The notes under the pieces are model-generated. The model saw only the letters and a list, made by a program, of their open reading frames with translations. It was not told the DNA's origin and did not search any database. The position numbers and the translations under genes are program-made. A stretch of DNA of 24,577 nt, taken from DATDMG01 sp036518955 (lineage in GTDB: Bacteria > Actinomycetota > Actinomycetes > Actinomycetales > Kineosporiaceae). The stretch spans positions 1 through 24,577 of the forward strand of contig DATDMG010000546.1 of NCBI GenBank assembly GCA_036518955.1. Direction: 5' to 3'. Of the stretch, positions 7,270-15,819 are shown in pieces (the stretch's first letter is position 1; the number at the start of each line of letters is the position of its first letter).

Positions 7270-8745
7270 TCAGGGTGCGGACGTGCGGTCCGCCGGCGCG
7301 GGGGCGGCGGCGGTGAGGCGGGCCAGCGCGGTCAGCGGGATCTGGATCCAGTCCGGTCGGTTCAGGGTCTCGTACACGACCTCGTACATCGCCTTGTCGA
7401 TCTCGAGGACCCGCAGCAGTGCGGCCTCGGCCCCCGTCGGACCGCCCGGTCCGGCACCCGCGTGACCCCCGCCCGCCAGGTAGCCGGCCAGGAACGCCGA
7501 CCGGGCCTGCTGGGCCCAGCCGTCCGCCGCCGCGACCGCGGGATGGGACGTCGGGAGGCCGATCGTGGCGTGCCGGGCGGCGTAGTCGAACGAGCGCAAC
7601 ATCCCGGCGACGTCGCGCAGCGGCAGGTCCGGCTCCAGCCGTTCGTCGAGGGGCCGGAGCGGCTCGCCCTCGAAGTCCAGCAGGATCCAGCCCCGGGACG
7701 GCGATCGGAGCACCTGCCCCAGGTGGTAGTCGCCGTGCACGTGCTGCAGCGGGGGCAGGCCCGCCAGACCGCGGACGGTCGCTGCGGCGCGCCGGGCCGC
7801 AGCGACGAAGGGCTCCAGCGCCGGCGCCAGCCCGACGGCCCACTCCACCCGGCCGGCAAGGCCTTCGGCCAGCCGCTGCAGCACCACCGCGTCGACGGCC
7901 CGGGTCGGCAGCGCGGCCGACAGCGCCGCGTGCACCTCGGCGGTGGTCATGCCGAGCTCGTGGGCCGGCTCCTCGAACGACTCCCCGCGTTCGACCGCCG
8001 CGCAGGCGACCTGCCAGGCATCCACGGCGTCCGGGACGAACTCGCAGGCGTACGCCAGGTGACCGCGCACCAGACCGCCCGTCGGCGACAGCCAGGTGCC
8101 CTCCACCCAGCCCACCGGGTGCGGCACCCGGTCGCAGCCGGCGGCCGCCAGCCGCGTCTGCACCAGGACGTCGGGGTTCGTCCCCGGGTGCAGCACCCGG
8201 AAGAGCTTGACGATCACCTGGTCCGGTCCGGCCCGCCCGACGACGATCGACGTGTTGGACTGCTCCCCCCGCAGCACCTGCGCCGGCCCGGACGGCGGCG
8301 GTCCCGGCCGCTGCGGTACCCCGATCGCGGCGCCCTCCTCGCCGGGGCCGGGGCCGGTTCCCGGCGCCCGCCCGCCGGTGTACCGGCCCCCGGCGAGCAG
8401 GTCCAGCAGTGCGCTGACGAACACCGGGTCATGCGGCGCGTCGTAGATCCAGCGCAGCCCGAGGACGGGGTGCTCGAACCGGCCGACCAGGGCGTCCTCC
8501 AGCTCGGGACGCCGGGTGGACCGGTAGGTGAGCGGTACCTGGTACAGCACCGGGTCGCCGTCCCCGGCCCGGACGGCGATGAAGTGCACCTCCACACCCA
8601 CGCCGTCCACGTCGTGCACCAGTCGGAACCCGCCCACCCGTTCGAGCCCGCGGACCGTGGCCCCCTTGGCGGCGTACCAGCGTTGCCTCACCAGCCACGG
8701 AGCGAGCAGCTGGGGCATGGACGCCGCCCAGGGGACCTCGGTCAC
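7270..8745 (-). CDS. mak: Maltokinase (Mak/Pep2)
   Basis: Maltokinase phosphorylates maltose with ATP to maltose-1-phosphate, the donor used by GlgE. The 491-residue product opens with PQLLAPWLVRQRWYAAKG (about 11-28), the typical maltokinase N-terminal cap. EQSNTSIVVG and VIVKLFRVLHPGTNPD (about 161-193) follow. The phosphotransferase catalytic loop is HVHGDYHLGQVL (335-346, Asp339) and the metal-binding segment is ILLDFEGEP (354-361, Asp357). It is slightly longer than the roughly 455 residues usual for the family because of a Gly/Pro-rich insert near 120-158. Its GTG overlaps the treS stop as GTGA, so the two are coupled. It is the last gene of glgE-treS-mak and faces the lipoprotein gene across 50 bp. 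Confidence 0.95.
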   Translation of the reverse strand: MTEVPWAASMPQLLAPWLVRQRWYAAKGATVRGLERVGGFRLVHDVDGVGVEVHFIAVRAGDGDPVLYQVPLTYRSTRRPELEDALVGRFEHPVLGLRWIYDAPHDPVFVSALLDLLAGGRYTGGRAPGTGPGPGEEGAAIGVPQRPGPPPSGPAQVLRGEQSNTSIVVGRAGPDQVIVKLFRVLHPGTNPDVLVQTRLAAAGCDRVPHPVGWVEGTWLSPTGGLVRGHLAYACEFVPDAVDAWQVACAAVERGESFEEPAHELGMTTAEVHAALSAALPTRAVDAVVLQRLAEGLAGRVEWAVGLAPALEPFVAAARRAAATVRGLAGLPPLQHVHGDYHLGQVLRSPSRGWILLDFEGEPLRPLDERLEPDLPLRDVAGMLRSFDYAARHATIGLPTSHPAVAAADGWAQQARSAFLAGYLAGGGHAGAGPGGPTGAEAALLRVLEIDKAMYEVVYETLNRPDWIQIPLTALARLTAAAPAPADRTSAP

Positions 8746-10484
8746 GACAGCGCGGCACCTCCCCGGCCGGGCGCCCCCACGCGCAGCCAGAAGAAGTTCC
8801 GCGAGCCGAGCGTCACGGACAGGACGCCGTCGTCCCCGACCGGGGCGAAGCCGGTGCCACCGAAGAGGTCGGTGAGCGAGCACCCGGCGTGATCGCGCAG
8901 CTGGATCCGGGTGCCCTGCGCCACGCTGGACAGGTTGTTGACGCACAGCACCGTCTCCGCCGCCTCTCCCGGCACCTCGCCGTCGCGGAGCACCCGCAGG
9001 AACGCCAGCACGTGCGGGTTGTCGACGTCCAACGGGAGGTAGGACCCCAGCCCGAACACCGGGTGCTCCCGCCGCGTGCCGAGCATCGCGCGCGTCCAGT
9101 GGAGCATCGACGACGTCGTCGCGAGCTGCGCCTCCACGTTCACCGAGCTGTAGTGGTACACCAGCGACTGGACCGTGGGCAAGTACAGCTTGCCGGGGTC
9201 CGCCGTGGAGAAGCCGGAGTTGCGGTCCGGCGTCCACTGCATGGGCGTCCGGACGGCGTCCCGGTCGGGCAGCCAGATGTTGTCCCCCATCCCGATCTCG
9301 TCACCGTAGTAGAGGTACGGGGAGCCGGGCAGCGACAGCAACAGGGCGTTGATGAGTTCCAGCTCCGCGCGTGAGGAGTCCAGGAGCGGGGCGAGGCGGC
9401 GGCGGATACCGATGTTGGCGCGCATGCGGGCGTCCGGGGCGTACCAGCCGTACATCGCGGCGCGCTCCTCCGTCGTCACCATCTCGAGGGTGAGCTCGTC
9501 GTGGTTACGCAGGAACGTTCCCCACTGGGCGCCGTGTGGAATGTCCGGAGTGTCCCGCATGATATCGACGATCGGTGCCGCCTTCTCCTCCCGCAGCGCG
9601 TAGAAGATGCGTGGCATCACCGGGAAGTGGAAGGCCATGTGGCATTCCGGCTCCGACTCGCTGCCGAAGTACGCCACGACGTCCTTGGGCCACTGATTGG
9701 CCTCGGCCAGCAGGATCCGCCCCGGGTAGTGCCGGTCGATGACGCGCCGCACCCGCCGGATGAAGTCGTGGGTGGCGGGCAGGTTCTCGCAGTTGGTCCC
9801 CTCGGCCTCGAACAGGTAGGGGATGGCGTCGAGTCGGATCCCGTCGATGCCCAGGTCCAGCCAGAACCGGATGACGTCGATGATCGCCTCTTGGACGGCC
9901 GGGTTCTCGAAGTTCAGGTCCGGTTGGTGACTGAAGAAGCGGTGCCAGTAGAACTGCCGACGCACCGGGTCGAACGTCCAGTTGGACGTCTCGGTGTCGA
10001 CGAAGATGATTCTGGCGTCGGTGTACTTGTCGTCGGTCTCGTTCCAGACGTAGAAGTCGCCGTACGGTCCGTCCGGGTCCGACCTGCTCGACTGGAACCA
10101 GGGATGGGCGTCCGAGGTGTGGTTGACGGCCAGGTCCGTGATCACCCGCAGCCCGCGCGCGTGCGCCTGGGACACCAGTTCGGTGAACTCCGGCAGGGTG
10201 CCGAACTCCGGCAGGACGGCGCAGTAGTCGCTGATGTCGTAGCCGCCGTCCCGGAGCGGGGAGGCGTAGAACGGCGGCAGCCAGAGGCAGTCGACTCCTA
10301 GCCACTGCAGGTAGTCCAGCTTGGAGATCAGGCCGTTGAAGTCGCCGGACCCCGACCCGGTGGAGTCTGCGAACGCGCGGACCAGCACCTCGTAGAAGAC
10401 GGCCTTGCGATACCAGTTGGGGTCGTTCTTCAAACCCGGTCCGGCGAGCTTCAGCCCCGAACCGGCGAGCTCGAGCCCGTGCAC
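8742..10484 (-). CDS. treS: Trehalose synthase (maltose alpha-D-glucosyltransferase)
   Basis: TreS is a GH13 enzyme that interconverts trehalose and maltose. In this operon it feeds maltose to maltokinase. The 580-residue protein matches the family from WYRKAVFYEVLVRAF (about 24-38) onward. GH13 motifs are DLAVNH (117-122), IDGIRLDAIPYL with nucleophile Asp219, ILLAEANQWP with acid/base Glu261, and FLRNHDEL with His328-Asp329. The TreS marker PPFYASPLRDGGYDI (70-84) is present. The GTG start lies only 3 bp after the glgE stop; AGGAGG inside the last glgE codons, nine bases upstream, serves as its ribosome site. Residues 6-19 come from two degenerate 21-bp repeats (LAGSGLK, LAGPGLK). No kinase fusion is present; mak is a separate gene. 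Confidence 0.97.
   Translation of the reverse strand: MHGLELAGSGLKLAGPGLKNDPNWYRKAVFYEVLVRAFADSTGSGSGDFNGLISKLDYLQWLGVDCLWLPPFYASPLRDGGYDISDYCAVLPEFGTLPEFTELVSQAHARGLRVITDLAVNHTSDAHPWFQSSRSDPDGPYGDFYVWNETDDKYTDARIIFVDTETSNWTFDPVRRQFYWHRFFSHQPDLNFENPAVQEAIIDVIRFWLDLGIDGIRLDAIPYLFEAEGTNCENLPATHDFIRRVRRVIDRHYPGRILLAEANQWPKDVVAYFGSESEPECHMAFHFPVMPRIFYALREEKAAPIVDIMRDTPDIPHGAQWGTFLRNHDELTLEMVTTEERAAMYGWYAPDARMRANIGIRRRLAPLLDSSRAELELINALLLSLPGSPYLYYGDEIGMGDNIWLPDRDAVRTPMQWTPDRNSGFSTADPGKLYLPTVQSLVYHYSSVNVEAQLATTSSMLHWTRAMLGTRREHPVFGLGSYLPLDVDNPHVLAFLRVLRDGEVPGEAAETVLCVNNLSSVAQGTRIQLRDHAGCSLTDLFGGTGFAPVGDDGVLSVTLGSRNFFWLRVGAPGRGGAALS
10428..10469 (-). repeat. Two degenerate 21-bp repeats at the treS 5' end
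   Basis: Read on the minus strand, the first copy (10469-10449) encodes LAGSGLK and the second (10448-10428) LAGPGLK, with four mismatches in 21 bases. They lengthen the non-conserved N-terminus of TreS without touching the catalytic domain. Confidence 0.75.
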
Positions 10485-10487
10485 CTT

Positions 10488-12956
10488 TCACAGCCTCCTG
10501 ACGTGCAGTAGGTGAGCGGGCTGGTCGAAGGGGTCGAGCCGGACGTAGTTGTGCTCGCCCCAGGCGTACGTGGCGCCGCTCAGCAGATCGTGGACCGTGA
10601 AATTGTCCTGCCAGCGCAGGCCCAGCGCGGGCATGTTCAGGTGAACGGAGGATTCCCGCGCGGCGTGCGGGTCGAGGTTGACGACGACGAGGATGATGTC
10701 CTCGCGCCCGTCCGGCGAGTGCTCCGCGGGCAACCGGCGGGAGTAGGCGATGATGCTGTCGTCGTCGACCCGGTGGAAGACGATGTCGCGGAGCGTGTGC
10801 AGCGCGGGGTGGTGGCGGCGGATCCGGTTCAGCTGGGTGAGGTAGCCCGCGATCGAGCGCCCGGCCTCCCGGCCGTCCGGCTCGTAGGCCGCCCAGTCGC
10901 GTGGTCGGTACTGGTACTTCTCGCTGTCGAGGTACTCCTCGCTGCCGGCCCGGACGGCGACGTGCTCGCACAGCTCGTATCCCGAGTAGACGCCCCAGGA
11001 GGGGGACAGCGTCGCGGCCAGGACGGCGCGCAGCGTGAACGCCGCCGGGCCGCCGTACTGGAGGAACTCGTGAAGGATGTCCGGAGTGTTCGGCCAGAAG
11101 TTGGGCGTCATGTAGTTGGCCGCGTCGCCCGACAGCTCGGTGAGGTACTCGGTGAGCTCCCCCTTCGCCGTCCGCCAGGTGAAGTACGTGTACGACTGGT
11201 GGAACCCGATCTTGGCAAGGGTGTGCATCATCGCCGGCCGGGTGAACGCCTCCGCCAGGAAAAGGATCTCGGGACGGCGGGCGTTCACCGTGCCGATGAG
11301 CCACTCCCAGAACCGGACCGGCTTCGTGTGCGGGTTGTCGACCCGGAAGACCGTGACGCCGTGGGCGATCCAGTGCTCGACCACCCGGAGGATCTCCGCG
11401 GCCAGCCCCTCGGGATCGTTGTCGAAGTTCAGCGGGTAGATGTCCTGGTACTTCTTCGGCGGGTTCTCCGCATAGGCGATCGAGCCGTCGGCACGCGTGG
11501 TGAACCACTCCGGGTGCTCTCGGGCCCACGGGTGGTCCGGCGCGCACTGCAGGGCCAGGTCGAGGGCGACCTCGAGTCCGTTGGCCTTCGCCGTCGCCAC
11601 GAACGCGTCGAAGTCCGCCATGGTGCCCAGGTCGGGATGGACGGCGTCGTGCCCGCCCTCGACGCTGCCGATCGCCCATGGCGAGCCGGGGTCGTCCGGC
11701 CCGGGGGTGAGCGTGTTGTTCGGGCCCTTCCGGTTGATCCGGCCCACCGGGTGGATCGGTGGCAGGTAGACGATGTCGAATCCCATCTCGGCGATCGCGG
11801 GGAGCCGTCGGGCGGCCTGCGCGAACGTGCCCGACACCCAGCGGCCGGTCTGCGGATCGACCCGCGCCCCTTCGGAGCGGGGGAACAGCTCGTACCAGGC
11901 GCTGAACAGCGCGCGCGGACGACGCACCGCCAGTCGGTGGTCGTCGGACGCCGTCACCAGGTCGCGCAGCGGGGTCCGCGCGAAGACCGCCCGCACCTCG
12001 GGGGAAATCCCTGCGGCCAGGCGGGCCGGGGCCGGGCGTGAGGAGTCGCGCAGGGCGTGGACGGCGTCCCGCAGCACCGCGGCGTCCTCGGTGCCGTGCG
12101 GGTCGGTCGCCAGCGACCGCTCCAGCGCCCGGGCGCCTTCCTCGAGCATGAGCTCGACGTCGACCCCGGCAGCCACCTTGATCGTCGCGTCGTGCTCCCA
12201 GGTGCCGTAGACGTCGCTCCAGCCCTCCACCCGGAACGTCCAGGAGCCCGCGGCATCGGGGATCACCGTCGCCGCGTACCGATCCGTGCCCGGCGCCGTC
12301 AGCGCCATCCGTGCCCGGGTGTGCTCGGTGCCGTCCGGGCGCACCAGCACCGCCTCGGCGGCGACCGCGTCGTGCCCCTCCCGGAAGACGGTGGCCGTGA
12401 TCGGGACGGGCTCGCCGACGACCGCCTTCGCCGGCCAGCGCCCGCCGTCCACGACCGGGCCGACGGCGAGCACCGGGATCCGCCCGATCACCGGGACGAA
12501 CGAGGGGCTCAGGGACGTCACGGCACCTCCGGCCGCCGCGGCGGTGGTGGGTGCCCGACCGGCGTCGGCCGGCCCGGCCGGGGGCGGCGGGGCGGGTATG
12601 CGGGTGGGCGGCGTGGGTTCGGGGTCGGTGGGCATGGCGTGCTCCCGGGCCGGGTCCGAGGCCGTGCCGGACTCCGACCCGGGGGGCGGGGCGTGGTGGT
12701 GGAGGGAGGTGGTCGTGGCGGTCACGGGGGTGTCGTCCGTCCCTGTCTCGGTGGTTCGCTCCTGGGGGTCGGTCGTCTGCTCGACGACCGGCGTGGTGCC
12801 CTTGAGGCCGACCGGCCTCGCCGATTCGGCCGATGTGCGTAACGCATTCGAAGTGACACTCTGCGTTGTGGTGGGGCCTGTCGGGGTGGGCTCGTCCGCG
12901 AGCCGTTTCCCGAGGTCGCTGGCAGTGTGCTGGTTCGAGCTGGCGGACTCGGCCAT
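10488..12956 (-). CDS. glgE: GlgE, alpha-1,4-glucan:maltose-1-phosphate maltosyltransferase, with long N-terminal extension
   Basis: GlgE extends alpha-1,4-glucans with maltosyl units from maltose-1-phosphate. Family features are GRWPAKAVVGEPVPITATVF at the core start, IVYLPPIHPVGRINRKGPNN, the nucleophile Asp540 in FRVDNPHTKP, acid/base Glu569 in LFLAEAFTRP, and NFWPNTPDIL. The ATG at 12954-12956 has GAGG seven bases upstream; GTG 12962 is also possible. This gives 822 residues, whereas GlgE is usually near 675. The first 145 or so residues are Thr/Pro/Ala-rich and look disordered. An internal GTG at 12519-12521 with GGAGG four bases before it would give 677 residues and place the catalytic pair at 395/424, almost exactly as in Streptomyces coelicolor GlgE (394/423). 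Mostly G/C third positions upstream of that GTG favour translation of the extension. It heads the glgE-treS-mak operon. Confidence 0.94.
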   Translation of the reverse strand: MAESASSNQHTASDLGKRLADEPTPTGPTTTQSVTSNALRTSAESARPVGLKGTTPVVEQTTDPQERTTETGTDDTPVTATTTSLHHHAPPPGSESGTASDPAREHAMPTDPEPTPPTRIPAPPPPAGPADAGRAPTTAAAAGGAVTSLSPSFVPVIGRIPVLAVGPVVDGGRWPAKAVVGEPVPITATVFREGHDAVAAEAVLVRPDGTEHTRARMALTAPGTDRYAATVIPDAAGSWTFRVEGWSDVYGTWEHDATIKVAAGVDVELMLEEGARALERSLATDPHGTEDAAVLRDAVHALRDSSRPAPARLAAGISPEVRAVFARTPLRDLVTASDDHRLAVRRPRALFSAWYELFPRSEGARVDPQTGRWVSGTFAQAARRLPAIAEMGFDIVYLPPIHPVGRINRKGPNNTLTPGPDDPGSPWAIGSVEGGHDAVHPDLGTMADFDAFVATAKANGLEVALDLALQCAPDHPWAREHPEWFTTRADGSIAYAENPPKKYQDIYPLNFDNDPEGLAAEILRVVEHWIAHGVTVFRVDNPHTKPVRFWEWLIGTVNARRPEILFLAEAFTRPAMMHTLAKIGFHQSYTYFTWRTAKGELTEYLTELSGDAANYMTPNFWPNTPDILHEFLQYGGPAAFTLRAVLAATLSPSWGVYSGYELCEHVAVRAGSEEYLDSEKYQYRPRDWAAYEPDGREAGRSIAGYLTQLNRIRRHHPALHTLRDIVFHRVDDDSIIAYSRRLPAEHSPDGREDIILVVVNLDPHAARESSVHLNMPALGLRWQDNFTVHDLLSGATYAWGEHNYVRLDPFDQPAHLLHVRRL

Positions 12957-13046
12957 GCCCACACCTCACCATTCGTCATGCCCGCCTGCAGCTTCATCTG
13001 CGCATCGGCGGGCGCACGGCGCGGAGTGCTTCCGGGAGCCAAAGGT

Positions 13047-13084
13047 ATCGGTGAGCACCGGTTCCGCCTCTACTTCTCACCGAT
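13047..13084. promoter_or_regulatory. 9-bp perfect inverted repeat in the glgE/glgP intergenic region
   Basis: ATCGGTGAG (13047-13055) and CTCACCGAT (13076-13084) are perfect inverse copies separated by 20 bases. The left arm also overlaps a small dyad, CGGTG-AG-CACCG (13049-13060). It lies between two divergent genes of alpha-glucan metabolism, as expected of a shared operator or an mRNA hairpin in the glgE leader. Confidence 0.45.
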
Positions 13085-13087
13085 TTC

Positions 13088-13116
13088 TGAAAGCGTTTGC
13101 GGCAACTGCAAGCGCT
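13088..13116. promoter_or_regulatory. Operator-like dyad upstream of glgP
   Basis: AGCGTTTGC (13092-13100) and GCAAGCGCT (13108-13116) form an inverted repeat with one mismatch and a 7-base spacer. The left part, TGAAAGCGTTTGCGG, resembles LacI/GalR-family operators. The right part contains the complement of CTTGCAG, a motif I recall from maltose-regulator sites at Streptomyces amylase genes. A carbohydrate repressor site is a reasonable guess, not shown. Confidence 0.4.
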
Positions 13117-13151
13117 CAACATGTAACGGCGTGTCGCCACCTCACTTGCCG

Positions 13152-13157
13152 TACTCT
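13152..13157 (+). promoter_or_regulatory. Putative -10 of a leaderless glgP transcript
   Basis: TACTCT fits TANNNT and is followed by seven bases and then the glgP GTG. No Shine-Dalgarno precedes that GTG, so transcription probably begins at or next to the start codon. No -35 hexamer is evident. Confidence 0.5.
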
Positions 13158-13164
13158 CGCGCTC

Positions 13165-15723
13165 GTGAGAGCCATCCGCCGATTCACGGTCCGCACGGTC
13201 CTTCCTGCGCCGATCGCCGCACTCGGGGGCCTGGCCAGCAATCTGCGCTGGTGCTGGCACCCCCCGACCCGCGACCTGTTCGCGTCGCTCGACCCGAAGC
13301 GCTGGGAGACGGTGCGGTACGACCCGGTGGCGATGTTGGCCGCGCTGACTCCGGAGGAGCTCGACGCGCTCGCCGCGGACGCACAGTTCGTCGCCCGGGT
13401 CGCCGCCGCGGCGGCGGATCTCGACGACTACCTCACCCAGCCCCGCTGGTACCAGAAGCTGTCGGGCCCCAAGCCGTCGGCGATCGGCTACTTCTCGCCG
13501 GAGTTCGGGATCACCGCGGTGCTGCCGCAGTACTCCGGCGGCTTGGGGATCCTGGCCGGTGACCATCTCAAGTCCGCCAGCGACCTGGGCGTCCCGATCA
13601 TCGGCGTCGGCCTGCTCTACCAGTTCGGCTACTTCAAGCAATCGCTGTCCCGGGACGGCTGGCAGCAGGAGACCTATCCGGTCCTCGACCCGAACGAGCT
13701 CCCGATCGCCCTGCTGCGCGAGGCGGACGGGACGCCGGCCACGGTCACCATCGGTCTGCCCGGGCGCCGGCACCTGTCCGCGCACGTCTGGAAGGCACAG
13801 GTCGGCCGGGTCCCGCTGCTGCTGCTCGACTCCCAGGTCGAGGCCAACGACGACGCCGCCCGGACGATCACGGACCGGCTCTACGGGGGTGGCGGTGAGC
13901 ACCGGTTGCAGCAGGAGATGCTCCTGGGGATCGGCGGCGTCCGGGCGATCCGGGTCTGGTGCCGGCTGTCCGGCGATCCCGAGCCGGACGTGTACCACAC
14001 CAACGAGGGCCACGCGGGGTTCCTCGGCCTGGAGCGGATCCGTGAGCTGGTGTCCGATCAGGGACTCACGTTCGAGGAGGCTCTGGAGGCGGTGCGCGCC
14101 GGGACCGTCTTCACCACGCACACGCCCGTGCCCGCCGGCATCGACCGGTTCGGCCGGGACCAGATCGAGGCGTTCTTCGGGGGCGACAACGCGGTCGCCG
14201 GCCTGTCGGTCGACAAGATCCTCGCGCTCGGGGCGGAGGACTACTCGGGCGGAGACCCCTCGATCTTCAACATGGCCGTGATGGGGCTCCGGCTCGCGCA
14301 GCGGGCCAACGGGGTGTCCCAGCTCCACGGCCACGTCAGCCGGGAGATGTTCGACGGCCTCTGGCCGGGATTCGACCCGGCGGAGGTGCCGATCGGCTCG
14401 ATCACCAACGGCGTCCACGCGCCGACCTGGGTCGACCGGCGCATCGCCGATCTCTCCGAGAAGTTCGTCGGTGTCTCCTTCACCACCGATCCCACGGCCT
14501 GGGAGCAGGCCGACCGGATCCCGGACGACGAGATCTGGGCGACCCGCCGGCAGATGCGGGCCAGCCTGGTGGCCGACGCGCGGGCCCGCGTCCGCGCCTC
14601 CTGGCTCAAGCGTGGGGCGAGCCCGGCGGAGCTCGGCTGGGTCGACGGCGTGCTCGATCCCGACGTCCTCACGATCGGGTTCGCCCGGCGGGTGCCCACC
14701 TACAAGCGTCTGACCCTGATGCTGCGGGACCCGGACCGGCTTCGTCACCTGCTGCTCCACCCGACGCGCCCGGTACAACTGGTGATCGCGGGCAAGTCCC
14801 ACCCGGCCGACGACAACGGCAAGCGACTGATCCAGCAGATGGTGAAGTTCGGCGACGACCCGGCGGTCCGGCACCGGGTCGTGTTCATGCCCAACTACGA
14901 CATCGCGATGGCCCTGACGCTGTACCCGGGCTGCGACGTGTGGCTCAACAACCCGCTGCGGCCGTTCGAGGCGTGTGGGACGTCGGGCATGAAGGCCGCG
15001 CTGAACGGCGGCCTGAACCTGTCGATTCTCGACGGGTGGTGGGACGAGTGGTACGACGGCGAGAACGGGTGGGCGATCCCCACCGCGGACGGCGTCGACG
15101 ACCCCGACCACCGCGACGACCTCGAGGCCGCCGCGCTGTACGACCTCATCGAGGGGTCGGTGGCTCCACGGTTCTACGACCGGGACGAGCGCGGGCTCCC
15201 CACCCGCTGGCTGGAGATGGTGCGCCACACGTTCACGTCACTCGGCCCGAAGGTGCTGGCCAGCCGGATGGTGGAGGACTACGTCACCCACCTCTACGTC
15301 CCGGCCGCCGACTCCGGCCGCGCCGTCACCCCGGCCGAGGCCCGGAAGATGGCGGCGTTCCGCTTCCGGCTGCGGTCGGCGTGGTCCGGCGTCCGGGTGG
15401 ACCACGTCGACTCGCTCGGGGCCAGCGACTCCCCCCAGATCGGCGACCAGGTCGAGGTGCGGGCGTTCGTGTCCCTGGGGCAGCTGACCCCGCAGGACGT
15501 CGAGGTGCAGGTCGCGTACGGGCGGGTCACCCCGGCGGACACCCTGTCGGACATCCGGATGGCGCCGCTGGCCCACGCCGAGGAGTACGAGGGCGGGCGG
15601 CACCGGTACGAGGGCTTCCTCACCCTGCGCCGGACGGGCCCGTTCGGCTTCACCGTCCGGGTACTGCCGACGGGTGAGCACCTGTCCAACGCCGCGGAGT
15701 TGGGCCTGGTCGCGAACGCCTGA
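13165..15723 (+). CDS. glgP: Alpha-glucan (glycogen) phosphorylase
   Basis: GlgP releases glucose-1-phosphate from the non-reducing ends of alpha-1,4-glucan using phosphate and PLP. The frame is open far upstream, but homology begins exactly at GTG 13165 (VRAIRRFTVRTVLPAPIAAL), giving 852 residues, the normal length of the actinobacterial type. The N-terminal DUF3417-like region (about 10-110, LASNLRWCWHPPTRDLF) is followed by the GT35 domain: YFSPEFGI, YSGGLGILAGDHLKSASDLG, FTTHTPVPAGIDRF, GFARRVPTYKR, and the PLP site SGTSGMKAALNGG with Lys610. Its promoter region is shared with divergent glgE. It ends at a strong terminator facing glgX. It would mobilise the glucan that GlgE builds. Confidence 0.96.
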   Translation: MRAIRRFTVRTVLPAPIAALGGLASNLRWCWHPPTRDLFASLDPKRWETVRYDPVAMLAALTPEELDALAADAQFVARVAAAAADLDDYLTQPRWYQKLSGPKPSAIGYFSPEFGITAVLPQYSGGLGILAGDHLKSASDLGVPIIGVGLLYQFGYFKQSLSRDGWQQETYPVLDPNELPIALLREADGTPATVTIGLPGRRHLSAHVWKAQVGRVPLLLLDSQVEANDDAARTITDRLYGGGGEHRLQQEMLLGIGGVRAIRVWCRLSGDPEPDVYHTNEGHAGFLGLERIRELVSDQGLTFEEALEAVRAGTVFTTHTPVPAGIDRFGRDQIEAFFGGDNAVAGLSVDKILALGAEDYSGGDPSIFNMAVMGLRLAQRANGVSQLHGHVSREMFDGLWPGFDPAEVPIGSITNGVHAPTWVDRRIADLSEKFVGVSFTTDPTAWEQADRIPDDEIWATRRQMRASLVADARARVRASWLKRGASPAELGWVDGVLDPDVLTIGFARRVPTYKRLTLMLRDPDRLRHLLLHPTRPVQLVIAGKSHPADDNGKRLIQQMVKFGDDPAVRHRVVFMPNYDIAMALTLYPGCDVWLNNPLRPFEACGTSGMKAALNGGLNLSILDGWWDEWYDGENGWAIPTADGVDDPDHRDDLEAAALYDLIEGSVAPRFYDRDERGLPTRWLEMVRHTFTSLGPKVLASRMVEDYVTHLYVPAADSGRAVTPAEARKMAAFRFRLRSAWSGVRVDHVDSLGASDSPQIGDQVEVRAFVSLGQLTPQDVEVQVAYGRVTPADTLSDIRMAPLAHAEEYEGGRHRYEGFLTLRRTGPFGFTVRVLPTGEHLSNAAELGLVANA

Positions 15724-15744
15724 CCATCGAGGGGCCCAGGCCTC

Positions 15745-15785
15745 GCGGCGCCCGGCGTACCGCGTGGCGGTACGCCGGGCGCCGC
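15745..15785. terminator. Perfect 18-bp stem, bidirectional terminator between glgP and glgX
   Basis: Arms 15745-15762 and 15768-15785 are exact inverse complements (centre GGCGTACCG/CGGTACGCC) around a 5-base loop CGTGG. No T-run follows on either strand, as is common for terminators in GC-rich actinobacteria. It lies between two convergent stops (15723 and 15820). Confidence 0.85.
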
Positions 15786-15819
15786 TCCAGCAGGTGGACG
15801 CGCGGTCGGCACGCCCGGG

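Noticed and set aside
9505..12972. An 1155-codon minus-strand frame overlapping treS and glgE
   Set aside because: Same strand but wrong frame; translation is repetitive Arg/Gly/Pro with no GH13 motifs, while the glgE and treS frames have all of them.
12286..13164. Upstream extension of the glgP frame
   Set aside because: Homology to phosphorylases starts at GTG 13165, and the extension is antisense to the glgE 5' end.
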